The position numbers and the translations under genes were made by a program. Of a DNA stretch of 28,952 nucleotides, positions 15,567-22,624 are shown in pieces (the first letter of the stretch is position 1; every line of letters begins with the position of its first letter). The notes beneath the pieces were generated by a model that saw only the letters and a list, made by a program, of their open reading frames with translations, searched no databases and was not told where the DNA came from. Source of the stretch: an uncultured Novosphingobium sp. (GTDB taxonomy: Bacteria > Pseudomonadota > Alphaproteobacteria > Sphingomonadales > Sphingomonadaceae); the NCBI GenBank assembly GCA_937996535.1, contig CALKVF010000037.1, positions 1 through 28,952 on the forward strand, given 5' to 3'.

Positions 15567-16217
15567 TTAGCGCGTGGCGTTGTAGTTGAGCTGGTCCTGG
15601 CTCAGCTGGAAGCCGACCAGAACGTCAAAGGTGGCGCGGGTAACGGCGGCCTTGATTTCGGGGCGCGAGAGCGGATCGATCGCGGCGTCTTCATCGCCCG
15701 CGCGGCGCTTGCGGGTAATGCGCTGGCGGATGTCGGCGGGCAGCGAGGCTTCGGCCTTGTCGATGCTGGCCGAGCCCGAACCGCTGGCCGAAGCCCGGTC
15801 CTGCCCATCGGCGAAATCAAGCGTGACACTGCCGATCCGCTTGCTGACCACGGCGCTGCCGCCGCGCAGCACGGTCACGAAATAGGGCACCGTCACGCGG
15901 CGCGCACCATGCGTATCGCTGCGGCGGGCCTGAACGTCGAAGGACACGGTGGAATGCACCGTAGCGCCGGCATCGTTGCACTGGCTGCGCACGTTGGTCA
16001 TCACGGCGGTCAAGTCGATGTTGGCGGCAGTGGTATCGCCGGGCACGCGGAACAGGGTCACATCGCCGGTATAGTCGGGAATGCCCACGCCCGGGCAGGC
16101 GCTGCGCACGGCAGCCACGCCCACGTTTTCATCGACCACCAGATCACCGGTGGACTTGCACCCGGCAAGGGCGCCAACCAGGGCCAGCGCGGAAATCAGA
16201 CGAAAACGAGCGGTCAT
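15567..16217 (-). CDS. Predicted outer-membrane/periplasmic lipoprotein, function unknown
   Basis: 216 residues. The N-terminus MTARFRLISALALVGALAGC is a lipoprotein signal peptide with lipobox LAGC and Cys20 as the lipidated residue. AAGGA lies about eight bases before the ATG. The mature protein looks like a single beta-rich domain (about residues 40-160, with alternating hydrophobic stretches such as VTVPYFVTVLRGGSAVVSKRI), then a charged basic segment ADIRQRITRKRR and a C-terminal helix. I recognise no named family with confidence. It is divergently transcribed from ispH and ends before the argS promoter region, so it is probably a single-gene unit. The frame stays open upstream through the antisense of ispH, but that part is not coding. 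Confidence 0.8.
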   Translation of the reverse strand: MTARFRLISALALVGALAGCKSTGDLVVDENVGVAAVRSACPGVGIPDYTGDVTLFRVPGDTTAANIDLTAVMTNVRSQCNDAGATVHSTVSFDVQARRSDTHGARRVTVPYFVTVLRGGSAVVSKRIGSVTLDFADGQDRASASGSGSASIDKAEASLPADIRQRITRKRRAGDEDAAIDPLSRPEIKAAVTRATFDVLVGFQLSQDQLNYNATR

Positions 16218-16247
16218 GAAGGCATCCTTGGACTGTGCGTTTGCTTG

Positions 16248-16278
16248 CCCTAGCGGCGCGCGGGGCAAAGCGCTAGGG
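16248..16278. promoter_or_regulatory. 8-bp inverted repeat overlapping the ispH ribosome-binding site
   Basis: CCCTAGCG (16248-16255) and CGCTAGGG (16271-16278) are exact inverted copies in the 69-bp divergent gap. The right arm runs into the AGGGGGG ribosome-binding site of ispH (16275-16281). It could be an operator controlling both directions or an RNA hairpin that masks the ispH start. Confidence 0.45.
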
Positions 16279-16286
16279 GGGCGAAC

Positions 16287-17249
16287 ATGAACGCGCCCTT
16301 TCCAACTGCCGAAAAGCCCGCCCTGCGCTTGCTGCTGGCCGCCCCGCGCGGGTTCTGCGCCGGGGTCGACCGCGCGATCGAGATCGTCGAGCGCGCGCTC
16401 GAACGCTATGGCGCGCCGGTCTATGTCCGGCACGAGATCGTCCACAACCGCTACGTGGTCGATACGCTCAAGGCCAAGGGCGCGGTGTTCGTCGAGGAAC
16501 TGACCGAAGTGCCCGATGGCGTGCCAGTGGTGTTCAGCGCCCACGGCGTGCCCAAGTCGGTGCCGGCCGAGGCCACTTCGCGCGGGCTCGACTGGCTCGA
16601 TGCCACCTGCCCGCTGGTTTCCAAGGTCCACCGCCAGGCCGAACGCCAGATCGAGGCCGGGCGGCATATCGTGTTTGTCGGCCACAAGGGCCACCCCGAA
16701 GTGATCGGCACGCTGGGACAGGTGCCCGAAGGCACGGTGACGCTCGTCGAAACCGAAGCCGATGTGGCTGCGCTCGATTTTCCCGGCGATGCCCCGCTCG
16801 CCTTCCTCACCCAGACCACGCTGTCGGTCGATGACACGGCGGGGATCGTGAAGGCGCTGCGCGCGCGCTTTCCCCAGATCGTCGGCCCCAAGGCCGAGGA
16901 CATCTGCTATGCCACCTCCAACCGGCAAGCCGCGGTCAAGACCATCGCGCCGCAGTGCCAGCTGGTGCTGGTGATCGGCGCGCCCAACAGCTCCAATTCG
17001 CTGCGGTTGGTCGAAGTGGCCGAACGCTGCGGGGCGATGGCCAAGCTGGTCCAGCGCGGCAGCGACATCGAGGACGGCTGGTTTGACGGGGTCAGCGCGA
17101 TGGGCCTGACCGCCGGGGCCTCCGCGCCCGAGGAACTGGTCCGCGAAGTGATCGACCGGATCGCCGCGATCCGCACCGTCGAAGTCGAACAGGTTGTCAC
17201 CGCCGAGGAAAAGATGGTGTTCAAACTGCCCAAGCAGCTGGAAAACTGA
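16287..17249 (+). CDS. ispH: 4-hydroxy-3-methylbut-2-enyl diphosphate reductase
   Basis: 320 residues. Last enzyme of the MEP pathway: reduces HMBPP to IPP and DMAPP with a 4Fe-4S cluster. The three conserved cluster cysteines are visible at Cys24 (APRGFCAGVDRA), Cys108 (DATCPLVSKVH) and Cys207 (EDICYATSNRQ). Other family blocks are YVRHEIVHNRYVV near 50, FSAHGVPKSV near 85, FVGHKGHPEVIGT near 130 and the C-terminal GASAPEELV. The ATG at 16287 follows a GGGGGG run. The stop overlaps the thrB start by one base (TGATG, 17247-17251), making ispH-thrB-rnhA a tight operon, an arrangement seen across alphaproteobacteria. Confidence 0.98.
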   Translation: MNAPFPTAEKPALRLLLAAPRGFCAGVDRAIEIVERALERYGAPVYVRHEIVHNRYVVDTLKAKGAVFVEELTEVPDGVPVVFSAHGVPKSVPAEATSRGLDWLDATCPLVSKVHRQAERQIEAGRHIVFVGHKGHPEVIGTLGQVPEGTVTLVETEADVAALDFPGDAPLAFLTQTTLSVDDTAGIVKALRARFPQIVGPKAEDICYATSNRQAAVKTIAPQCQLVLVIGAPNSSNSLRLVEVAERCGAMAKLVQRGSDIEDGWFDGVSAMGLTAGASAPEELVREVIDRIAAIRTVEVEQVVTAEEKMVFKLPKQLEN

Positions 17250-18232
17250 TGGCCGTCTATACCCAGCTGGGCGCCGAAGTGCTGGCCGACCTGATCGCCG
17301 AGTTCGATGTCGGCGAACTCGTCAGCGCCAAGGGCATCGCCGAGGGCGTCTCGAACAGCAACTGGCTCATCGACACCAGCGGCAAAGATAGTGCCGGCGC
17401 GCGCTTCATCCTGACGATGTACGAATTTCGCATCGACATCACCGAACTGCCGTTCTTCCTCTCGCTGCTCGATCACCTGGCCGAACAGGGCTGCCCGGTG
17501 CCGCGCACGATCCATGACCGGCAGGGCCAGCTCTATCGCAAGATGGGCGACAAGGCCGTGGCCCTGATCGAATTCCTGCCCGGGGTTTCGGTCAGCGATC
17601 CGACCGTGGGGCAAGCCCGCGCGGTCGGCGCTGCGCTGGCGCAGATGCACCTTGCCGCCGCCGGATTTTCCGGATCGCGTGCCAATGGCATGGGGCTGGC
17701 CGAATGGCAGCGCCTGCTGGCCGAATGCGGCCACGATGGTCTGCAATCGATCGATCCGGGCCTTGCCGCGCTGGTTGAGACCGAACTGCCCCACCTGGCG
17801 GCGCAGTGGCCCGCCGACCTGCCGCGCGGGGTGATCCATGCCGATCTGTTCCCCGACAACGTGCTGATGCGCGGCGATACGGTGACCGGCCTGATCGACT
17901 TCTATTTCGCCTGCACCGATCTGCTCGCCTACGATGTCGCCGTAACCCACGCGGCCTGGTGCTTTGACGGGGCCGGACGCAATTTCAATCTGGCGATCTC
18001 GGCCGCGCTGCTGGCGGGCTATGAAAGCGTGCGTCCGCTGAGCGATGCCGAGCGCGCGGCCCTGCCGCGGCTGGCGCGCGGCGCGGCGCTGCGCTTTACC
18101 ATGAGCCGCGCCTATGACTGGCTCAACACCCCTGCCGATGCACTGGTCGTGAAGAAGGATCCGCTGGCCTTTGCCCGCCGGATCGAATTCTATGCCGATC
18201 CCGCCAATGCAGGTGTGTTCGCAGCATCGTGA
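17249..18232 (+). CDS. thrB: Homoserine kinase (APH-fold type)
   Basis: 327 residues. Phosphorylates homoserine for threonine synthesis. This is the ThrB variant with the aminoglycoside phosphotransferase/choline kinase fold found in alpha- and gammaproteobacteria such as Pseudomonas, not the GHMP-kinase ThrB of E. coli. Visible features: an N-terminal lobe with FILTMYEFRIDITELPFFLSLL near 53-75, the catalytic loop VIHADLFPDN with His197 and Asp199, and the metal-binding LIDFYFACTD with Asp217. The ATG overlaps the ispH stop, and its TGA lies inside the GTGA that starts rnhA. The ilvA gene elsewhere in the window acts on its pathway product, but the two are not co-transcribed. Confidence 0.95.
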   Translation: MAVYTQLGAEVLADLIAEFDVGELVSAKGIAEGVSNSNWLIDTSGKDSAGARFILTMYEFRIDITELPFFLSLLDHLAEQGCPVPRTIHDRQGQLYRKMGDKAVALIEFLPGVSVSDPTVGQARAVGAALAQMHLAAAGFSGSRANGMGLAEWQRLLAECGHDGLQSIDPGLAALVETELPHLAAQWPADLPRGVIHADLFPDNVLMRGDTVTGLIDFYFACTDLLAYDVAVTHAAWCFDGAGRNFNLAISAALLAGYESVRPLSDAERAALPRLARGAALRFTMSRAYDWLNTPADALVVKKDPLAFARRIEFYADPANAGVFAAS

Positions 18233-18672
18233 AGAAGGTCGAAATCTTCACCGATGGCGCCTGCAAGGGCAATCCCGGCCCGGGCGGCTGGGGCGTGGTG
18301 CTGCGCATGGGCCATCACGAAAAGGACATTTCGGGCCACGATCCGGCCACCACCAACAACCGCATGGAACTGACCGCAGTGATCCGTGCGCTCGGCGCGC
18401 TCAACCAGGCCTGCGAAGTCCACCTCCACACCGACAGCCGCTATGTGATCGACGGGATCACCAAGTGGATTTTCGGCTGGCAGAAGAACGGCTGGAAGAA
18501 TTCCCAGAAGAAGCCGGTGCTCAACGCCGATCTCTGGCAGGAACTGATCGCCGCCGTCCGCCCCCACAAGATCCAGTGGATATGGGTCAAGGGGCATGAC
18601 GGCCACCCCGAAAACGAGCGGGCCGACAAGCTGGCCAGCGACGCCGCTCTCGGGACGATAGTCGGCGGTTAG
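18229..18672 (+). CDS. rnhA: Ribonuclease HI
   Basis: 147 residues. Degrades the RNA strand of RNA-DNA hybrids. All active-site residues are readable: Asp9 (EIFTDGACKGNPGPGGWG), Glu47 (NNRMELTAV), Asp69 (HTDSRYVIDGI), His123 (VKGHDGHPENERADKLA) and Asp133. The basic protrusion GWQKNGWKNSQKKP (83-96) matches the handle region of E. coli-type RNase HI. The start is a GTG in the GTGA overlap with thrB (18229-18232). Its TAG overlaps the TAA of the opposing yegP-like gene (TTAG, 18669-18672). Confidence 0.98.
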   Translation: MKKVEIFTDGACKGNPGPGGWGVVLRMGHHEKDISGHDPATTNNRMELTAVIRALGALNQACEVHLHTDSRYVIDGITKWIFGWQKNGWKNSQKKPVLNADLWQELIAAVRPHKIQWIWVKGHDGHPENERADKLASDAALGTIVGG

Positions 18673-18851
18673 GCCGTGGTCGTATCGACCACTTCGGCGC
18701 CCGGCCCGTTCTTCAGGATCGATTCGATCGCATTCTTCGCGCTGGCCTTGCTGGCATAGCCTTCGGTCCAGAAAATGCTTTCCGAATTGTGGCAGAAGTA
18801 GGCGACATATTCGCCCGCCTTGTTTTTGCGGATTTCAAAGCGGTGGGCCAT
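18669..18851 (-). CDS. YegP-family protein with a single DUF1508 repeat
   Basis: 60 residues, MAHRFEIRKNKAGEYVAYFCHNSES at the start, matching the DUF1508 domain (strand-rich, with a conserved FEI and the GYASKASAKNAIESI motif). E. coli YegP carries two copies in tandem; this protein has one. The biochemical role is unknown. A strong AGGAGGA ribosome-binding site precedes the ATG, which supports real expression despite the small size. Its stop overlaps that of rnhA from the opposite strand. No signal peptide or membrane segment is present. Confidence 0.88.
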   Translation of the reverse strand: MAHRFEIRKNKAGEYVAYFCHNSESIFWTEGYASKASAKNAIESILKNGPGAEVVDTTTA

Positions 18852-18910
18852 TTAGTCCTCCTGAGTCAGCGACCGTAACTCGCTCACCCTAATCCTCTGG
18901 CCCGGATTCG

Positions 18911-19996
18911 CTAGCGGAATCTTAAGGGCAAATACGGGGATGGATCGACCATGCCGGCCGGCTCTCCGCGCAGCAAGCGCAGCGCCAGATCGGCCGCCGC
19001 CGGGGCGGTCTGGATCCCGAAACCGCCCTGCCCGGCAAACCAGAAGAACCCCTCCGCCGCCGGATCGAAGCCGTACACCGGTAGGCGATCAGGCGCGAAG
19101 CTGCGCAGCCCCGCCCACTTGCGCTCCAACTGGGCGATCGGCCAATCGACCACCTGCGCAAACCGGTCGATCGCCACGGCCACGTCGATCTCTTCGGGCG
19201 CGGCATCGCAGGGGGCGCTCGGCGTTTCATCGTGAGGGGACAGCCACAGCCGCCCCGCCTCGGGCTTGAAATAGAACCGCTCGTCGATCCCCAGCACCAG
19301 CGGCAGGTCGGCGGCCACGGGGCGGTCCATGCGCAGCTGGGCCACCGTGCGGCGATAGGGCTGGATCCCGATCGGGGCGATCCCCGCCGCCTCAGCCACC
19401 CGGTCGGCCCAGGCTCCGGCGGCGTTGATGAGGGTTGCCGCGCGCAGCGTCCGGCCATCGGCCAGCGCAATGTCCCAGCCATCGCCCTGGCGCGCCGCAC
19501 GCTCCACCCGCGCCCGGCACCACAGCTGCGCCCCGCCGCGCGCGGCCTCGGCCAGCCAGTGCTGGTGCAGAGCGGCAACGTCGATATCGCAGCAATCAGG
19601 CTCATAGGCGCCCTGTGCCCAGCCCGCCGCCAGCCCGGGCAGCCGCGCTTCAAGCGCCGCGCGGTCAAGCCGTTCGACCCGCACGCCCAGCCCGGCAAAG
19701 GTGGTGATGAAGGCATCGAGCGCGCCGAGTTCGCTATCCCGCGCCAGGGTCAATGCACCGCGCGGGCCCAGAAAACCGTGATCGTGCAGGAACGGCCCCG
19801 ACGCCGTGGTCAGCGGCTGGATCAGCGGCCCGCCATAGCTTTCGGTCCAGAATGCTGCCGAGCGCCCGGTGGCATGGTAGCCGGGGCGATCCTCTGCTTC
19901 GAGCAGCACGACCCGCGCGCTCCCCGCCAGCCCGGCAGCCAGCGAAGCGCCCGCGATCCCTGCGCCGACAATGGCGAAATCGAACGGCTCGTGCAT
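18911..19996 (-). CDS. FAD-dependent oxidoreductase, DAO family
   Basis: 361 residues, D-amino-acid-oxidase/glycine-oxidase (DAO) superfamily. The FAD-binding Rossmann motif FAIVGAGIAGASLAAGLA is at residues 7-24, with an acidic residue ending the second strand (VVLLEAEDRPGYHATGRSAA). The second FAD contact, TLINAAGAWADRVAEAAG, lies near 190, and a C-terminal GFFWFAGQGGFGIQTAPAAADL block closes the flavin pocket. The substrate cannot be assigned; relatives oxidise amino acids, sarcosine, glycerol phosphate or 2-hydroxyglutarate. It begins five bases after the stop of the alpha/beta hydrolase gene, so the two form one minus-strand operon that reads towards the yegP-like gene. Confidence 0.9.
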   Translation of the reverse strand: MHEPFDFAIVGAGIAGASLAAGLAGSARVVLLEAEDRPGYHATGRSAAFWTESYGGPLIQPLTTASGPFLHDHGFLGPRGALTLARDSELGALDAFITTFAGLGVRVERLDRAALEARLPGLAAGWAQGAYEPDCCDIDVAALHQHWLAEAARGGAQLWCRARVERAARQGDGWDIALADGRTLRAATLINAAGAWADRVAEAAGIAPIGIQPYRRTVAQLRMDRPVAADLPLVLGIDERFYFKPEAGRLWLSPHDETPSAPCDAAPEEIDVAVAIDRFAQVVDWPIAQLERKWAGLRSFAPDRLPVYGFDPAAEGFFWFAGQGGFGIQTAPAAADLALRLLRGEPAGMVDPSPYLPLRFR

Positions 19997-20001
19997 CGCT
20001 G

Positions 20002-20940
20002 TCAGGCGCCCGCAATCCGCGCCAGAAACGCATCCGCCTCGGCCAAGGCAGGCCCGCGCACCGCATCGGCTTCGCGCAGGATTTCGTGGTGCGCGGCCTT
20101 GCCGTAATTGACCAGCCGCGCGCCGGGAATGCGCGCCGCGGCCCGCGCGATTGCGCCAAAGCAGACCAGCTTGTCATTGTCGGTCGCGAGGATCAGCACC
20201 GGCTGGCGCACGCTTTCCAGCTTGCCCGGCGCGAACAGTCCCCGCATCGAGGCATAGCCCCGCTCTACCCAGCCCCAGCTGCCGGGGCCCATGACCAGTT
20301 CAGGCCGCGCCTCGCGCCACCACAATTCGTCAGCATAGCGCGCCTCATCGTGGGTCAGCAGCGCGGCGCGGCCCTCGGGCGGCTGGCCGGGCTTTTCGCT
20401 CCACTTCCAGGCCGGGCGGGCCGGATCGCCCAGTGCCTTCATCAGCCGCGCGGCCGCGTGCATCACCGGATCGGGCAGCAGGTTCGCGGCAAAGCCCAGC
20501 ATCGGGGCCGAGAGCAGCACGCCATCGGGATCGACCAAGCCTTCGGCCACCGCGCGCAGCACCAGATGCCCGCCCATCGAATGGCCCGCCAATACGTGCG
20601 GCCCGGGCGTGCTCGCTTTCCATTCGCGCCACAGCACCGCGAGATCGGCAACCCAGGTTGAAAAATCATCGATGTGCCCGGTCACCGCATCGTGGCCAAG
20701 CCGGCCCGATCCCCCCTGCCCGCGCCAGTCAGAGGCGGTGACCCGCCAGCCGAGATCATGCCAGTGATCAAGCGTTTCGAGATACTTCTCGTAGAAGTCC
20801 CCCCGCCCCGGCAGGAACAGCAGCGATCCGCGCGCGCCCGCAGCCGGCGCCGGCCAGTCGATCCGGCGGACCGCATGGCCATCGGCGGCGTGCCAGCGGC
20901 TTTCCACGGCACTTGCGGGAATGGCTCGGCGGTCGATCAT
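20002..20940 (-). CDS. Alpha/beta hydrolase (serine aminopeptidase S33/monoacylglycerol lipase-like)
   Basis: 312 residues from the ATG at 20940 (a longer in-frame extension would run into the divergent cpaA gene and lacks similarity). The nucleophile elbow is AGHSMGGH with Ser121; the acid is Asp254 or Asp256 in LILATDNDKLV and the base His284 or His285 in GKAAHHEIL. The strand LLFLPGRGDFYEKYLETLDHW near 40-60 and DWRGQGGSGRLGHD near 71-84 match the S33/lysophospholipase group (PldB-like). No signal peptide is visible, so it is probably cytoplasmic. Substrate unknown. It is co-directional with, and five bases from, the FAD oxidoreductase gene, and divergent from cpaA across 85 bp. Confidence 0.9.
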   Translation of the reverse strand: MIDRRAIPASAVESRWHAADGHAVRRIDWPAPAAGARGSLLFLPGRGDFYEKYLETLDHWHDLGWRVTASDWRGQGGSGRLGHDAVTGHIDDFSTWVADLAVLWREWKASTPGPHVLAGHSMGGHLVLRAVAEGLVDPDGVLLSAPMLGFAANLLPDPVMHAAARLMKALGDPARPAWKWSEKPGQPPEGRAALLTHDEARYADELWWREARPELVMGPGSWGWVERGYASMRGLFAPGKLESVRQPVLILATDNDKLVCFGAIARAAARIPGARLVNYGKAAHHEILREADAVRGPALAEADAFLARIAGA

Positions 20941-21025
20941 CTGGCTAAAACCGTGCTCCCGCAGGTGGTTACTATTTGGTAAGTCATGACCCTTAGAGGT
21001 GTCACCCGAGACCGGGGGGCACACC
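20941..21025. promoter_or_regulatory. Divergent intergenic region between the hydrolase and cpaA
   Basis: The 85 bp separating the hydrolase gene (minus) and the pilus genes (plus) must hold both promoters. It contains an AT-rich TTAC-TATTTG-GTAA inverted repeat (about 20969-20982), the most operator-like element here. I see no clear CtrA-type TTAA-N7-TTAA site and no convincing -35/-10 pair. Confidence 0.3.
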
Positions 21026-21526
21026 ATGCCAGACGTAGAATTTCGATACCTGTTGCTGGGAGCATTGGCAATCGGCCTGCTCGTGGCCGCATTCACCGAT
21101 ATCCGCCGCCGCCAGATCGATAACTGGCTCAACGCCGCGATCGCGCTGGGCGCACCGCTGTTCTGGTGGGCCAGCGGCCTGTCGCTGTGGCCGGATGTAG
21201 CCTGGCAGGTGGGGATCGCGGCGCTGACCTTTGCCGTGCTCGCCGTGCTGTTCGCCCTGCGTGCGATGGGCGGCGGCGACGTCAAGCTGCTGACCGCGCT
21301 GGCATTGTGGATCGAGCCGCTGTGGTTCCTGCGCCTTGTGGTGGTGATGGCCCTGCTCGGCGGGGTGCTGACCGTGGTGCTGGGCGCCTGGCACGTGGCC
21401 CGCCGCCAGCGCGAGAAGCTCGCGATTCCTTACGGCGTGGCGATCTCGGCCGCGGCTCTGTGGATCCTCGTAGTCCAGTATTTACCTGTTTTTCACCAAG
21501 ACATCGCCGCCGGCGCGTTGGGGTGA
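21026..21526 (+). CDS. cpaA: Prepilin peptidase, A24 family (CpaA/TadV)
   Basis: 166 residues from the ATG at 21026, preceded by a GGGGGG stretch; a GTG at 20999 would add nine residues. A polytopic inner-membrane aspartic protease that cleaves Flp-type prepilins. The two catalytic aspartates are visible: Asp25 in FTDIRRRQIDNWLN and Asp85 in GGGDVKLL (the GxGD motif). It lacks the N-methylation domain of PilD, as is normal for TadV/CpaA. About five hydrophobic segments are seen, ending near residue 155. It opens the pilus cluster but is separated from cpaB by a terminator-like hairpin. Its own substrate, a Flp pilin, is not encoded in the window. Confidence 0.93.
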   Translation: MPDVEFRYLLLGALAIGLLVAAFTDIRRRQIDNWLNAAIALGAPLFWWASGLSLWPDVAWQVGIAALTFAVLAVLFALRAMGGGDVKLLTALALWIEPLWFLRLVVVMALLGGVLTVVLGAWHVARRQREKLAIPYGVAISAAALWILVVQYLPVFHQDIAAGALG

Positions 21527-21546
21527 ACCGGATTTTAACCAGTTTA

Positions 21547-21578
21547 CCCGAAACACCGCGGTGAAGTTCGGGATTTTT
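21547..21578 (+). terminator. Terminator- or attenuator-like hairpin between cpaA and cpaB
   Basis: CCCGAA (21547-21552) pairs with TTCGGG (21567-21572) around the 10-bp palindrome CACCGCGGTG (21554-21563), followed by ATTTTT. It ends only 20 bases before the cpaB ATG, so it could reduce read-through from cpaA or act on the cpaB leader. Confidence 0.55.
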
Positions 21579-21597
21579 CTAGGGGGCTTGCATAGCC

Positions 21598-22623
21598 ATG
21601 GATAAGAAGAAGCTGATGCTGCTGCTTGGCGCGCTGGTCATTGCGATCGGCACGGCGATGGCCGCCAAGAGCCTGTTCACCGGGGCCAGTGCCCCCAAGG
21701 CCGAGGCCGCCCAGCAGGTGCCCAAGGGCCCCAAGGTGCTGGTCGCCCAGCGCGCACTGCCGGTGGGCACGATCATCACCGCGGATTCAATCTCGTTCCA
21801 GGCCTGGCCGAAGGAAATGGTTCAGGACGCCTATTTCCTCGATGGCGAAGCCGACATGAACAAGCTGCTCGGCACGGTGGTGCGCTATCCGATCACCGCC
21901 GGCCAGCCGGTTACCCAGGGCGCGCTGGTTGCGCCGGGCGATCGCGGTTTCCTGGCGGCCGCACTCGGCGCCGGGATGCGGGCGATCACCATTCCCGTCT
22001 CGGCCAAGACCGGGGTCGGCGGCTTCGTCTTCCCGGGCGACCATGTTGACCTCATGCTGACCCAGTCGGTCCGCTCGAACGATGGCGGCGACACGCTGCG
22101 CGCCACCGAAACGATCCTGCGCAACGTCCGCGTGCTGGCCACCGACCAGTCGACCGAAACCACCGTGGAAGACGGCAAGACCGTGGTCCGCGCGGTGCGC
22201 ACCGTCACGCTCGAAGTGACGCCCAAGATCGCCGAAAAGATCGCCGTCTCGCAGACCATCGGCACGCTCAGCCTGTCGCTGCGCAGCCTGGCCGACAATG
22301 CCGCCGAGCTTGATCATGCTATCGCCAACGGCTCGCTCAAGGTGCCTGCGGGCGCCAACAAGCAGCAGGAAGAAAAGTTCCTGTCCGACGCCATGAACCG
22401 CCCGATGGACGGAAGCAGCACCTTTGTGACCGGCGGCGATGTCTCGCGCTTCCAGCGCCGCAGCGTGCCGATGGGCCCGGTGGCTCCGCGCACTGCCTTT
22501 GCCGCCGCCCCCTCCGCCCCGAACAGCGCCCCGGCCGCCTCGCGCCCGGCGGCCCCGGTTGGCCCCGTCGTGCGGGTGACGCGCGGCAAGACCACGGTCG
22601 AAGAACCGGTGGGAGGACGCTGA
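21598..22623 (+). CDS. cpaB: Flp pilus assembly protein CpaB/RcpC
   Basis: 341 residues. A single N-terminal membrane segment or signal anchor (LMLLLGALVIAIGTAMAAKSL, residues 6-26) is followed by an SAF-like domain (about 47-110: VLVAQRALPVGTIITADSI and YPITAGQPVTQGALV) and the RcpC/CpaB domain with GMRAITIPVSAKTGVGGFVFPGDHVDLMLT near 127-156. The C-terminal 80 residues are Ala/Pro-rich and low-complexity. CpaB is thought to act in the periplasm with the CpaC secretin of the Tad system. The ribosome-binding site is AGGGGG, rather far from the ATG, just after the hairpin described at 21547. The stop is one base from the cpaC start. Confidence 0.94.
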   Translation: MDKKKLMLLLGALVIAIGTAMAAKSLFTGASAPKAEAAQQVPKGPKVLVAQRALPVGTIITADSISFQAWPKEMVQDAYFLDGEADMNKLLGTVVRYPITAGQPVTQGALVAPGDRGFLAAALGAGMRAITIPVSAKTGVGGFVFPGDHVDLMLTQSVRSNDGGDTLRATETILRNVRVLATDQSTETTVEDGKTVVRAVRTVTLEVTPKIAEKIAVSQTIGTLSLSLRSLADNAAELDHAIANGSLKVPAGANKQQEEKFLSDAMNRPMDGSSTFVTGGDVSRFQRRSVPMGPVAPRTAFAAAPSAPNSAPAASRPAAPVGPVVRVTRGKTTVEEPVGGR

Positions 22624-22624
22624 G

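Noticed and set aside
14592..16253. 553-codon plus-strand frame opposite argS and the lipoprotein gene
   Set aside because: It spans two real minus-strand genes and the terminator between them and shows no domain, so it is an antisense shadow.
16218..16928. N-terminal extension of the lipoprotein frame through the antisense of ispH
   Set aside because: The lipobox signal peptide and the AAGGA ribosome-binding site fix the start at 16217; the extension is reversed ispH sequence.
21530..21560. CtrA-type binding site (TTAA-N7-TTAA) upstream of cpaB, as expected by analogy with Caulobacter
   Set aside because: TTAACCAGTTTACC is present, but the second half is TTAC at the wrong spacing, so the consensus is not met.
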